From contig CAZCBH010000012.1 of the NCBI GenBank assembly GCA_964496875.1, forward strand, positions 37,125 through 101,124: a stretch of 64,000 bases of DNA. Direction: 5' to 3'. The stretch comes from RI-106 sp964496875 (GTDB lineage: Bacteria > Cyanobacteriota > Vampirovibrionia > Obscuribacterales > Obscuribacteraceae). Shown here in pieces: positions 25,436 through 33,348 of the stretch (the stretch's first letter is position 1; each line of letters begins with the position of its first letter). The position numbers and the translations under genes were made by a program. The notes below the pieces were generated by a model, which was given only the letters and a program-made list of their open reading frames with translations, ran no database searches and had not been told where the DNA came from.

Positions 25436-26593
25436 ATGAAATTCAATTTTTTATGCGGTCCTGACAGATGCTGCGCTGCTCTGGCTGATGCCCAGCTAGA
25501 AAGACGCTGGCGGGGATTTTTTATCTGGCTGCTCTTTTTACCTTTCATTCTGGCTGCATTTCTTGCTGTAGGAAAAGCCGGAGACGCTCTTTTGACCGGT
25601 CAAACCACAATGACAGCCGATCTTTGCGCCGTGCTGGTCGTCACATTCCTCAGCTCGGTTATGGCCTGTGTCTATACCGCGCTTTCCGGCAAGGACGCTT
25701 CAAAGAGCCAAAGCGTAGAGGTCGAGTCGGATGGGTCGGATGAAGAGACTGATGAAGAGACTGATGATTCGGTTCGTCCGTCATTCTTAAAGGGAGCCGT
25801 CCTTTTCCTGGCATGTTTTTTGCTGGTAGGAAGCTTTCAGGTGCTTTATCTTGTCTCTTATCGCTGGTTCGGCAACTTCTGGTGGCTGGTGCCCGCCCTG
25901 ACCTCCATCGGCTTTGGCGCGGCAACGATAGGGATTCAGAGCAAAGTTCTGAAACAGATCTTTCCCGCCTCTCCCCTGGCAGATCAGTCCATGAGCCGCC
26001 GTCTTTATGAGATAGCCGATCAAGCAGGCTTTCCTCTGGTGGAGCTGCTCCATCTGGATGCGGGCATAAACATGAATGACAAGCCGCTTTTCGTGGCAAC
26101 TATCCAGGACAGACCGAGGGTTTATTTCACTTCGATAATCCTCGATAATCTCACCGACGAGCAGATCATGGTGGCATTCGCCCATGAACTGGGTCACGCC
26201 AAGATGAATCATGTTTACTGCAAACTGATTTTGAAGTACCTGCTTGTGCTCGTTAAATGGGCCATTGCCGCTAAGGTAGTCTCTGCCGTATGTGGTGGTG
26301 CTGGTGGTGCATTCATTCTCCTCACGCTGCTTTATGCAGTGGATGCGGTGACAGGAGTCATCTTCCCCGCTTTAGAAGGGGTGTATTCGCGCTATTGCGA
26401 AAAGCAGGCAGATCTCTTCGCTTTGGAGCTCACCGGAGACGTAGAAAACTTCGTCACCGCCTTCGAGCGATTGTATGAAGTTGTTCCTGGTATCAAGGCA
26501 AGACATGCCCTACTCAAAGTCTATGCTACTCATCCCGGTCTCGAAAAGCGGATAGGTTACGCCCGAGCCTGGAAGACAGCATCCGGTAATTAG
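25436..26593 (+). CDS. M48-family membrane zinc metalloprotease
   Basis: 385 residues. Membrane helices lie at about 28-50, 60-80, 120-145 and 280-310, with an acidic loop (about 90-108) between the second and third. The zinc site is HELGH (250-254), with the third ligand Glu322 in CEKQADLFALE, and the end carries the family motif THPGLEKRI. M48 proteases such as HtpX degrade damaged membrane proteins. An acidic loop insert and length above that of HtpX set it apart. ATG 25436 follows GAGG at 6 bases and is preferred over upstream GTG codons. A TPR-like gene follows after 14 bases. Confidence 0.9.
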   Translation: MKFNFLCGPDRCCAALADAQLERRWRGFFIWLLFLPFILAAFLAVGKAGDALLTGQTTMTADLCAVLVVTFLSSVMACVYTALSGKDASKSQSVEVESDGSDEETDEETDDSVRPSFLKGAVLFLACFLLVGSFQVLYLVSYRWFGNFWWLVPALTSIGFGAATIGIQSKVLKQIFPASPLADQSMSRRLYEIADQAGFPLVELLHLDAGINMNDKPLFVATIQDRPRVYFTSIILDNLTDEQIMVAFAHELGHAKMNHVYCKLILKYLLVLVKWAIAAKVVSAVCGGAGGAFILLTLLYAVDAVTGVIFPALEGVYSRYCEKQADLFALELTGDVENFVTAFERLYEVVPGIKARHALLKVYATHPGLEKRIGYARAWKTASGN

Positions 26594-26607
26594 GAAGGAG
26601 AAAAGAG

Positions 26608-27696
26608 ATGTTCACTAACTTAATCTACATGGCTCTTTTGAACGCTTCTCTTTCGATGGGCGGCCGCTTTTCCTGGTTGACCTCGGCTATCGTGTCGCGT
26701 TTTGCGAAAAACAGCGAGCATGGTTGCCTGGGAAGATTTCAGAATAGTTATCTGGCTTTTATCGGCGACCCCACTTTCGTGCCGGACACGAAGACACTGT
26801 TAATTCTCTCCGACTTGAGTGTTTCTGCCCTTATCAGGGGAGACCTGCCCGCGCGTTATAAAATCGAGAGTATCATCCAGGACCTGCCCGGAATAGCCAG
26901 TGATGAGGCGCTTCGCTTGAGGAGCATGACCAGAGTAGTGTTCACCGATTTTGTAAAAGGTCGCTTTGATGGCAGTTTCGCCCAACTAAGCCGCATAGAA
27001 AAAGCTCTTGCGGAGGTGCCGGAAAGTGATTTCAACTTTGGGTCGGAGAACTACAGGCTGTTTACCCAAGCCTTCGGAGCGCTTTATCTGAAGTGGTTCG
27101 ATCGAGTTGAAAGTGACGCTTCTAGAGCCCGTGGCCGGGCGGAGAAACGCTATGGATTGCGTAGCCTGGAGACTATCGGATATAAGCAGCTGCTGGTCGA
27201 GGTCTATTTAGGCCGTGGTGAGTTCGAGAAGGCAAGGGAGTTGATTTCCGAAATCCTGATTGTTCAAAAGCACTATCTGAAACCAGGGTCGTTGGATCTT
27301 GCCGCCACTTATCTAGCTGCAGCCGCTCTGGATGCCGAAACCGGAAATTTCGATCAAGCCGAAACCAGTCTTGCCCTTGTAGAAAAGGCCTACGGTCGAG
27401 CAACTGTTGACAGCACGTTCATAGATCTGGCTTATCTTTATGTGGGCAGGGCTCGTCTGGCTTACTGTCGAGGTGACAGGAAAGGCTGTTTTGAGTTCGC
27501 CGGTAGAGCTCTTCTAGAATTCGCTTCGCATTTCCCGGAGGATCATCCTGCCCAGGCGGATGCCCTTGCTTATGCGGCGCTCTGTTCGGAAGAAAAGAGA
27601 GCCGAGTTGAAAGTTAAGCTGGAGCGTATTGTCGGCAGATACAAGATGAATTCCTGGAATCTGCTTGAGCAGCTCAGAAGAGAGGTAGATAGATAG
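26608..27696 (+). CDS. TPR-like helical repeat protein, partner of the M48 protease
   Basis: 362 residues, rich in helices. A mildly hydrophobic N-terminus (about 1-30) may be a membrane anchor or amphipathic helix. From about 180 onward TPR-like pairs are clear: KQLLVEVYLGRGEFEKARELI, LAATYLAAAALDAETGNFDQAETSL and LYVGRARLAYCRGDRKGCFEFA. No catalytic motif is seen. The ATG follows GGAAGGAG at ideal distance and begins 14 bases after the protease gene, so the two are co-translated; it may supply substrates or regulation to the protease. Confidence 0.7.
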   Translation: MFTNLIYMALLNASLSMGGRFSWLTSAIVSRFAKNSEHGCLGRFQNSYLAFIGDPTFVPDTKTLLILSDLSVSALIRGDLPARYKIESIIQDLPGIASDEALRLRSMTRVVFTDFVKGRFDGSFAQLSRIEKALAEVPESDFNFGSENYRLFTQAFGALYLKWFDRVESDASRARGRAEKRYGLRSLETIGYKQLLVEVYLGRGEFEKARELISEILIVQKHYLKPGSLDLAATYLAAAALDAETGNFDQAETSLALVEKAYGRATVDSTFIDLAYLYVGRARLAYCRGDRKGCFEFAGRALLEFASHFPEDHPAQADALAYAALCSEEKRAELKVKLERIVGRYKMNSWNLLEQLRREVDR

Positions 27697-27717
27697 ATCG
27701 GTTTAGAGCGAGTTGTT

Positions 27718-28950
27718 TTAATCAAGTCGCTCTATCTCGATTTTGATTCCTTTTTCAATGGCTTTGCTTTTATCTTGAAGCATGGCGGCTAGAGCGCTTC
27801 TTTCCTCTTTTAGATAAGCATCTAAAAAAGGCAGGGTTGAAGCCATGGCGAATTCGAATCGTTCTCTTTCTCCACCATCGCGTTTATTGAGAGGGTTGAT
27901 GCCGAGCCTGTCAATAAGCTCCGTGCCGGGCATTTCGTTGTGGTCGAAGTCCGAAGTCGAGATGCTTCTATCCTCTGTTTGCGACTGGCTTCGTCGTTCT
28001 TTTCTTCTTCCGAAAAGAGCCAGGGGATGGATTCCTATAAGGTCTATATTGGAGTCTTTGAGAATGCGGCGCACTTTTCTGGGACCGGGTCTTTTTCTTT
28101 TCTCACCATCTATGGTGACCAGATAGAAGTCGGAGCGATGGGCTTTGGTCAGCAACTTTCTCATGCGATCTCTTTGCCCCTCTACAGAGCGCAAACCGTC
28201 GAAGAAGCTCACGATAAGCGATGGGGTGGTGACTGTCGACCAATCCTGTGTGCTTATGCTCGGAAGACCTTTATTCGTTCCCATGAAAAGCAGCTGTGCT
28301 TTTATGTTTTTACTGACTGCGCATATTCTCTGGGCGCTGTATGCGCCGGCATGGTGTCCTGCCAGGGCAATTTTTGCAAGGTCCATTTTGTCTGCAAGAC
28401 CGTCTATCTTGCCGGGCAGTCCCGGCAGGGATAAAATCGCTAACTCCAGGTCTCTACTTCTTTCATTAAGCTCTTTGTCATCTACCCTGGCCAGATTGAC
28501 CAGCTTCAAGAGGCTTACTTTCTCGCCTTTCTTGCTGTTTCGAACCAGAGCGTCAGCATGGGTTGGGCTGATGCAGATATAGCCATGGCTTGCCCAGAAG
28601 GCGGCAAAGGGTCGGTAGTCTCTTGCCGATGCCACCGGCGCGTGAGAAAAGACTATGACCGGATAGAGACCGGCTTCTTTCGGGTAGCTCGCCTCCAGCT
28701 CTATCGTCTTGCCTCGCTTTTTATCTTGCAAGTTGAGCCCGGAGGCGACCTCTACGGTGTAGGGACCACGACCATCTATTTCTACCGATTCGACTCTGGT
28801 CTCTACGGAGCCGGTAAGCAACGAGTAGTCGAAGCTGGCTTTTTGAGATTGTAGAGAGGGCTCAGCCTGGGCCTGCGCATCTAGCCCGGGCGGATAGAAT
28901 AGGAAGCCGAGGACGAGAATCAGGATGGTGGAGGTTTTCGAATTCAACAT
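27718..28950 (-). CDS. Exported alpha/beta-hydrolase-like protein (PAF-acetylhydrolase type) lacking the nucleophile Ser
   Basis: 410 residues from ATG 28950; a longer frame from TTG 28959 lacks support. A signal peptide (about 1-27) precedes a hydrolase core: YPVIVFSHAPVASARDYRPF and WASHGYICISPTHAD match the oxyanion and second-strand motifs of platelet-activating-factor acetylhydrolase-like enzymes. The nucleophile elbow reads GHHAG (198-202), with His where GHSxG has Ser. A Lys/Arg-rich insert lies near 280-330. A classical Ser-type mechanism therefore seems lost. It is the last of a run of exported-protein genes on this strand. Confidence 0.7.
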   Translation of the reverse strand: MLNSKTSTILILVLGFLFYPPGLDAQAQAEPSLQSQKASFDYSLLTGSVETRVESVEIDGRGPYTVEVASGLNLQDKKRGKTIELEASYPKEAGLYPVIVFSHAPVASARDYRPFAAFWASHGYICISPTHADALVRNSKKGEKVSLLKLVNLARVDDKELNERSRDLELAILSLPGLPGKIDGLADKMDLAKIALAGHHAGAYSAQRICAVSKNIKAQLLFMGTNKGLPSISTQDWSTVTTPSLIVSFFDGLRSVEGQRDRMRKLLTKAHRSDFYLVTIDGEKRKRPGPRKVRRILKDSNIDLIGIHPLALFGRRKERRSQSQTEDRSISTSDFDHNEMPGTELIDRLGINPLNKRDGGERERFEFAMASTLPFLDAYLKEERSALAAMLQDKSKAIEKGIKIEIERLD

Positions 28951-29001
28951 ACTATCCAATTACAGTGCTCGGACAGTAAAGTTGCGGAGAATTTTGGCGA
29001 A

Positions 29002-29874
29002 TTATCTAACCGGGGCGTTGTAGGCTGTTTTGGGCGGATGTTGGACGAGAACGATTTTTTTCACCATGTCGTCCACCCGGTCCATTAAACGAATGTCTTT
29101 TTCGTGGTCTTCCGGGAACAGGTGAGAGTTGAGCTGGTGCAGTCTTTCGAGCAGATGTAGCTCGGGGTAAGTCCTTCCCAGCGTATGTTTTTCGCACCAG
29201 GCCACTCGGGAGAGCAGGCGAGAGTGGGGTGGCGGCGGGCTATCCTGGGCGGCGGCCAGATCTTCCGGGTTCGGGGTGGAGAACCCCATAGGGAAGCTCG
29301 AGGCGAGCGGGGGTCTTTCGCGTACGGTCCGGTGCTGGTTGATTTTGTCTTTTATGAAAGGTCTTTTATGCAGGGTGGCCACGGCATAGTGTTCGAGGGC
29401 GTCGGTTCTCTGCTGGAGGTCTTCACTGGCGGAAACCTTGCCGAAGGTGTGTTTTTCAAGCCTGGTCAATCTTTGCTCAATCGGCTCGTCCTTGAACTCC
29501 TGGGTCAGCAGTTCATCCTCGAGAAACGTTATATGGGGATAATCTCCGATGCTGCCGGCGCTACTGCTTTTGCTTGCCCGGGAGGCTGTCGCTGTTGCTG
29601 GCCGTGCCTGCGCCGGATCGGGAAGCGAACTCTTTTCTACAACCTGATTGATCTTACTCAAGCGTCCTTCGACCGTGCCCTGGTTCACATCCCCGAAGGT
29701 GAATTTCTCCAGGCGAGTGAGGCGAATTTGATTCGAATCTTTCTTGAAAGTGTGCTGAAAGAATCTTTTCTCCAGGCTCTCCATCTGCTCTTCTGGGGAG
29801 ACTTCTGCGGCTGAAACCGAAAGACCCAGGCCGGTCAGAATCGAGAGGAACAAAGAAAGTAGCGGATATTTCAT
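29002..29874 (-). CDS. Exported protein with RLxxLE-xxTFG repeats, unknown
   Basis: 290 residues from ATG 29874, which has GGGAG 8 bases ahead. A signal peptide (about 1-24) is followed by repeated units with the core RLTRLEKFTFG, RLTRLEKHTFG and SRVAWCEKHTLG, each ending in an RL-rich helix; weaker copies start at QMESLEKRFF. Ser/Ala- and Pro-rich linkers separate the units. This kind of repeat seems to be a small helical module; I cannot attach a function. The single Cys sits in the third copy. Confidence 0.65.
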   Translation of the reverse strand: MKYPLLSLFLSILTGLGLSVSAAEVSPEEQMESLEKRFFQHTFKKDSNQIRLTRLEKFTFGDVNQGTVEGRLSKINQVVEKSSLPDPAQARPATATASRASKSSSAGSIGDYPHITFLEDELLTQEFKDEPIEQRLTRLEKHTFGKVSASEDLQQRTDALEHYAVATLHKRPFIKDKINQHRTVRERPPLASSFPMGFSTPNPEDLAAAQDSPPPPHSRLLSRVAWCEKHTLGRTYPELHLLERLHQLNSHLFPEDHEKDIRLMDRVDDMVKKIVLVQHPPKTAYNAPVR

Positions 29875-29961
29875 CGAGCTGGCTCCCTGATATAACAAAT
29901 TGAATTCTTATTATATCTACTGGATAGTCGATTTTTGGGAGAGATTGCCCAGAAATAACAA

Positions 29962-30228
29962 TCAGGGAAGTCCGCCGGCAACTTGAATGGGAGCTTTTTT
30001 ACGTTTGCCGACTTTGCTATTTGCATGGATGCGGCAATCCGATACCACTTCTTGCCAGTTGCTCCAATCCCAGTCTACCGGGTCGGAGGCGACGCTGTAT
30101 GTATAAAACTGCCCATCGGCGGAGATACTACTGGCGGTGCTGCCGACTGTGGAATTTGTTGTGTCGGCACAGGCCGGTGTGGCGATGACGGCAAAAAGAA
30201 GCAAGCAAGAGATGATCTTGTATTTCAT
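29962..30228 (-). CDS. Small exported protein, unknown
   Basis: 88 residues from ATG 30228. A hydrophobic signal sequence (MKYKIISCLLLFAVIATPACA) is followed by a short mature part with a Thr/Ser-rich beginning, two Trp-containing turns (DWDWSNWQEV), one Cys and a basic end. ATPAC does not fit the lipobox well, so ordinary signal peptidase cleavage after ACA is favoured. A longer reading frame to 30306 would bury the signal. The following 190 bases up to 30418 hold no gene I can support. Confidence 0.55.
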   Translation of the reverse strand: MKYKIISCLLLFAVIATPACADTTNSTVGSTASSISADGQFYTYSVASDPVDWDWSNWQEVVSDCRIHANSKVGKRKKAPIQVAGGLP

Positions 30229-30418
30229 AGAATATCTTGATCCTGAACCCTGGACGAAAGGCAGTCTGACGTATCTAAAGATAAAGCGTATTTTTAGCCC
30301 TGACAAGTTATGGAATAGAGGGGGTGCTGCTTATGCATTCCATGCCTGCGAGGGGTGAGTCGTATATGCACTGCTCTGTGTATGGCATTGTGGATGGTGC
30401 GCCTTGACAAAAATAAGA

Positions 30419-31351
30419 CTACTTTTTCTTACGTCTGCCTGTATTCACCTTGGCGAAATCCTTGGCTGCGTTCGCCCCCTGGCCGGTTTTTTGATAGATT
30501 TTGGCTCTGAGCAAATACAGGCTCTTGGCACTATAGCCCCTGAAGTGATAAATAGCTTTGGATATATCCTCAAGGGCTTTCTTCATGTCGCCGGATTCGT
30601 AATAGACTACGGCTCTGCGCTCTAAGACGACATAGTCTTTCTGGTCTTTGTCAATTAGTTTAGTGTAGTCATCGATGGCATGCTGCCAGTCTTTGATTTT
30701 TTCATAGCAGTATCCGCGTCTCAGCCTGAGCTTATAAGATTCCGGATCGTCATCGAGACACTTCGAATAGTCATCGATTGCCTTTTCATAGTTCCTGAGG
30801 GCGTAGTAAGAGTCCGCTCTTTTTCTATATAAAGCTGGGGTTTGTTTCTTGGCGAGGATCTCATCGAGTTGTTCAATCTGCTGTTTTTGATTGCCCAACA
30901 AGCGGTAGGCTTCGGCTCGATCTTCAAAAATATCGAGTTTGTCCTGGGCTCCTTTCGAGAGAGCCATATTCAAATCTTTGAGTGCCGCAGCAAATTCTCC
31001 CCGCTCTAGTTGCAGTTTACCGCGAGTTCTGTAGAGTTCTGCATCTTTAGTTTCCAGGCTTACTGCCTGGTTCAGGTCATAGAAAGCGGGAGCTCGGTTG
31101 AAGAGTTTTATCCAGGTTTTGCCTCTGCCGAAAAAGCCCCGGTAGTCTTTGGGATTGTCTTTGATGTATTCGCTGTAGGCTGCTTTTGCTTCGGCATATT
31201 TGCGTTCGCCAAAAAGCTTTTCGGCTTTCTCCAGATTTTCCGGGTTCTTGGCGGCGAAGACCGGCAGGCTGCTATGTATAAAACCGGTTACCCCGACAAC
31301 AATTACGAAAAGGAGGAGCACCATCGATTTGCTTAGCTTCATTTCTTTCAT
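30419..31351 (-). CDS. Exported tetratricopeptide repeat protein
   Basis: 310 residues. A signal peptide (hydrophobic MVLLLFVIVVGVTGFI, ending near FAA) is followed by seven or so TPR units, for example AEKLFGERKYAEAKAAYSEY, ALYRKRADSYYALRNYEKAI and LRLRRGYCYEKIKDWQHAI. The C-terminus is strongly basic (GRRKKK). It resembles the TPR protein at 667 in its NRG/RRG-type repeats. ATG 31351 and ATG 31342 are both possible starts; neither has a clear ribosome binding site. It is likely a periplasmic scaffold. Confidence 0.8.
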   Translation of the reverse strand: MKEMKLSKSMVLLLFVIVVGVTGFIHSSLPVFAAKNPENLEKAEKLFGERKYAEAKAAYSEYIKDNPKDYRGFFGRGKTWIKLFNRAPAFYDLNQAVSLETKDAELYRTRGKLQLERGEFAAALKDLNMALSKGAQDKLDIFEDRAEAYRLLGNQKQQIEQLDEILAKKQTPALYRKRADSYYALRNYEKAIDDYSKCLDDDPESYKLRLRRGYCYEKIKDWQHAIDDYTKLIDKDQKDYVVLERRAVVYYESGDMKKALEDISKAIYHFRGYSAKSLYLLRAKIYQKTGQGANAAKDFAKVNTGRRKKK

Positions 31352-31392
31352 TGTGACGGGGTGAAACCCTTCTTCCTGTCTTCCGGCGTTGT

Positions 31393-31923
31393 CTATTTGG
31401 TTTTCTTAACGCTTTTAGCCGGCTTTGTCTCGGCTGTTTTCTTTGCCATGGGAGTGGTGGCAGCTTTGTGGAATTGTTCGTTATAAAGAGTAAACATCTT
31501 CTCCATCTTGTCCAGCTCTTCTTTCGGATAGCCTTTGCCGCTCACGGTTTTCTCCAGGTCAATGAGCACGTCCAGCTTCTCGCGAAATTCCAGGATTTCC
31601 TGGTCGGTGAGCCAGCCTTTTTTCTTGCCCATCACAAGCTGCTCTTCGAAATTTTTGATTCTCTCTTTGTACTTGAACTCTACTTTATTGGCGTTCTTGA
31701 ATCCGACGCCTCTGGTTACAGTGGTGGCGGAACTTGAACTTGAACCAGAACCTGTTTCAGCGCCTGATTTCGTTTCCGGCGTTTTTTCGACTTTTGTCTG
31801 ACTGGTGGTTATCACTCTTCGGACAGTGACGGCGTCATCTTTTGCCCGCGCGGGTGCGATACCGAGGCTTAGGGTGAGGGCACAGGCGGCGAGAGCCGGT
31901 GCGATTTTCGATTTTGGGAGCAT
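31393..31923 (-). CDS. Exported small helical protein with one copy of the repeat seen at 24070
   Basis: 176 residues from ATG 31923, preceded by a strong AGGAGG. A signal peptide (ending APARA, about 28) is followed by a Thr/Ser-rich linker with a short serine run and a helical unit (about 85-150) whose pattern, GKKKGWLTDQEILEF then E-KTVSGKGYPKEELDKM, matches the three units of the protein at 24070-25074. The C-terminus is a Lys/Ala/Thr-rich tail (KPAKSVKKTK). Function unknown. Confidence 0.65.
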   Translation of the reverse strand: MLPKSKIAPALAACALTLSLGIAPARAKDDAVTVRRVITTSQTKVEKTPETKSGAETGSGSSSSSATTVTRGVGFKNANKVEFKYKERIKNFEEQLVMGKKKGWLTDQEILEFREKLDVLIDLEKTVSGKGYPKEELDKMEKMFTLYNEQFHKAATTPMAKKTAETKPAKSVKKTK

Positions 31924-31997
31924 GTCCACCTCCTGCTCAAATACTGGTCAGAGTAGAAGAGTATATCGCAATGCCACGCTCTCTGCCTGATTCGTTT

Positions 31998-32843
31998 TCA
32001 AGCAGACCTGGCTGCCCTGCAAGGCATACCGGTTGCCCCTTGCCAGCGAATATCGCTGCGAATTTCTCTCAGTCTGGCTACTATATCGATGAACCAGTCG
32101 ATTTTATCTTCATAGCCTGAAGGTTCGCTGATTTCCATATAGGGAAGTTTCTCCCGGTCATCCATGAGCCTTAGCCTGATGCCTGGCAGGTAGTCGGTCC
32201 TGGTTTTAAATAGTGGATTGTCGAGTTCGCAGCAAGAGACCGGTATTTGCAGGTCCTCGTCTGATCCCGGCAGAAGATACAGATAGTCTCCAAAGGGTGA
32301 GACATCCATTTCTACCACCAGATAGCTCGCTATGGTGCGCATCAGATAGGCAGCGTCGGCGCCGAGGTTTATGGGGATGTCGCTCAAAGCTAGCTCCGGC
32401 AGACCGAAACGCTTCATCCCACTGGTGAACAGCTCGAAACAGTCTTTCTTGTATGCCCGGATTCTCAAAATCGTGCCTGCCGAAAGAGGCTGGTCCGTAT
32501 CCAAAAGATCTACCAGCAAGCGCGCTCCCTGCTCCATGTCCAGGACCAGGCTCCTGTCGGCAAGAAAAACCGCTTCTTCCAGCGTCTGCTTCAGAGTGGA
32601 GAACAATTCTCCATGAATCGGTTTTTCTATTTTTAAAATGGTTTCCGCTCTCATAAGCAGCTCTTTCTCCGCCGAAGACAACTCCTCTTCGGCGATTTTT
32701 GCCATCAGCTCCTGCCTCGCTCTTTCGGTCAGGAAGGTCTTCGTCGAAGAGATTCGAGAGTGATGAAGTCTTTCTTTGTTGGCGGATAGAATATAGAAAG
32801 AGAAGGAATCCGGTCGTAGAACCGGGACTTTTAGTTGTTTCAT
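31998..32843 (-). CDS. Hypothetical soluble protein
   Basis: 281 residues, no signal peptide or membrane helix. The N-terminal half is charged and helical (residues about 35-110, including EEELSSAEKELLMRAETIL), and the second half is mixed, with YLMRTIASYLVVEMDVSPFGDYLYLLPG and a late WFIDIVARLREIRSD. Base composition and codon use match the neighbours, and AGGA precedes the ATG at 32843. I do not recognise the family. It is the first gene of the minus-strand run. Confidence 0.6.
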   Translation of the reverse strand: MKQLKVPVLRPDSFSFYILSANKERLHHSRISSTKTFLTERARQELMAKIAEEELSSAEKELLMRAETILKIEKPIHGELFSTLKQTLEEAVFLADRSLVLDMEQGARLLVDLLDTDQPLSAGTILRIRAYKKDCFELFTSGMKRFGLPELALSDIPINLGADAAYLMRTIASYLVVEMDVSPFGDYLYLLPGSDEDLQIPVSCCELDNPLFKTRTDYLPGIRLRLMDDREKLPYMEISEPSGYEDKIDWFIDIVARLREIRSDIRWQGATGMPCRAARSA

Positions 32844-33348
32844 CGTCGTTGTTCCTCATAGGGAAGCTGGAGAAAAGGCGCTTTCCCTAGACGGTAATGC
32901 CGGTAGGCGGTAACGTCAAGATGGTGCAGATCTGGAATGTGAAGCTGTAAACGTTTGCGGGATGGGCGTTGGCGGCGATGGTATCTCCTCCGGTGCCTGA
33001 ATCGGTACATTGTTACAGTTCGATTAAGCGTCCCCACTCGATCGGAATCTAATGGGGCACGAGTCGTTTACTCAGTTGGGAGTTTCGATATTGTCGATAT
33101 CCGTGCTGTTTTGCAGTGCACTAAATGCAGTTGCTTGCAATGGGAACCGTTATCAATTCCGAGTCTCATAATCACCTTCTTCTCTCTTATAAGTCGCTTT
33201 GAAAAAGTGCCTCTCTTCTTAAAGCCGGTCATATTCTTTTGTATGAGTCAGGTTCTAAAGCTTCGATGAAATTTGCTTTTAGATCCATATGCACGAGGTG
33301 CATAACTAATAAGAAGCACTGGCTTTTAGCAGAGAGATGGAGAATTAG
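32844..33348. other. Gene-free region between divergent transcription units
   Basis: About 505 bases between the hypothetical gene at 32843 and the efflux adaptor at 33349. Short frames here have poor starts and no recognisable content. It must hold the promoters of both units. A perfect inverted repeat, TATGCAC (33288-33294) and GTGCATA (33298-33304) around GAG, lies 45 bases before the adaptor start and is a candidate operator. Confidence 0.5.

Noticed and set aside
33135..33165. Fur/Zur-like box ahead of the metal-type efflux genes
   Set aside because: The two halves match poorly as an inverted repeat, and the spacing to the gene is large.
32955..33269. 104-codon plus-strand frame in the region before the efflux operon
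   Set aside because: Composition unlike neighbouring proteins, poor start and no motif.
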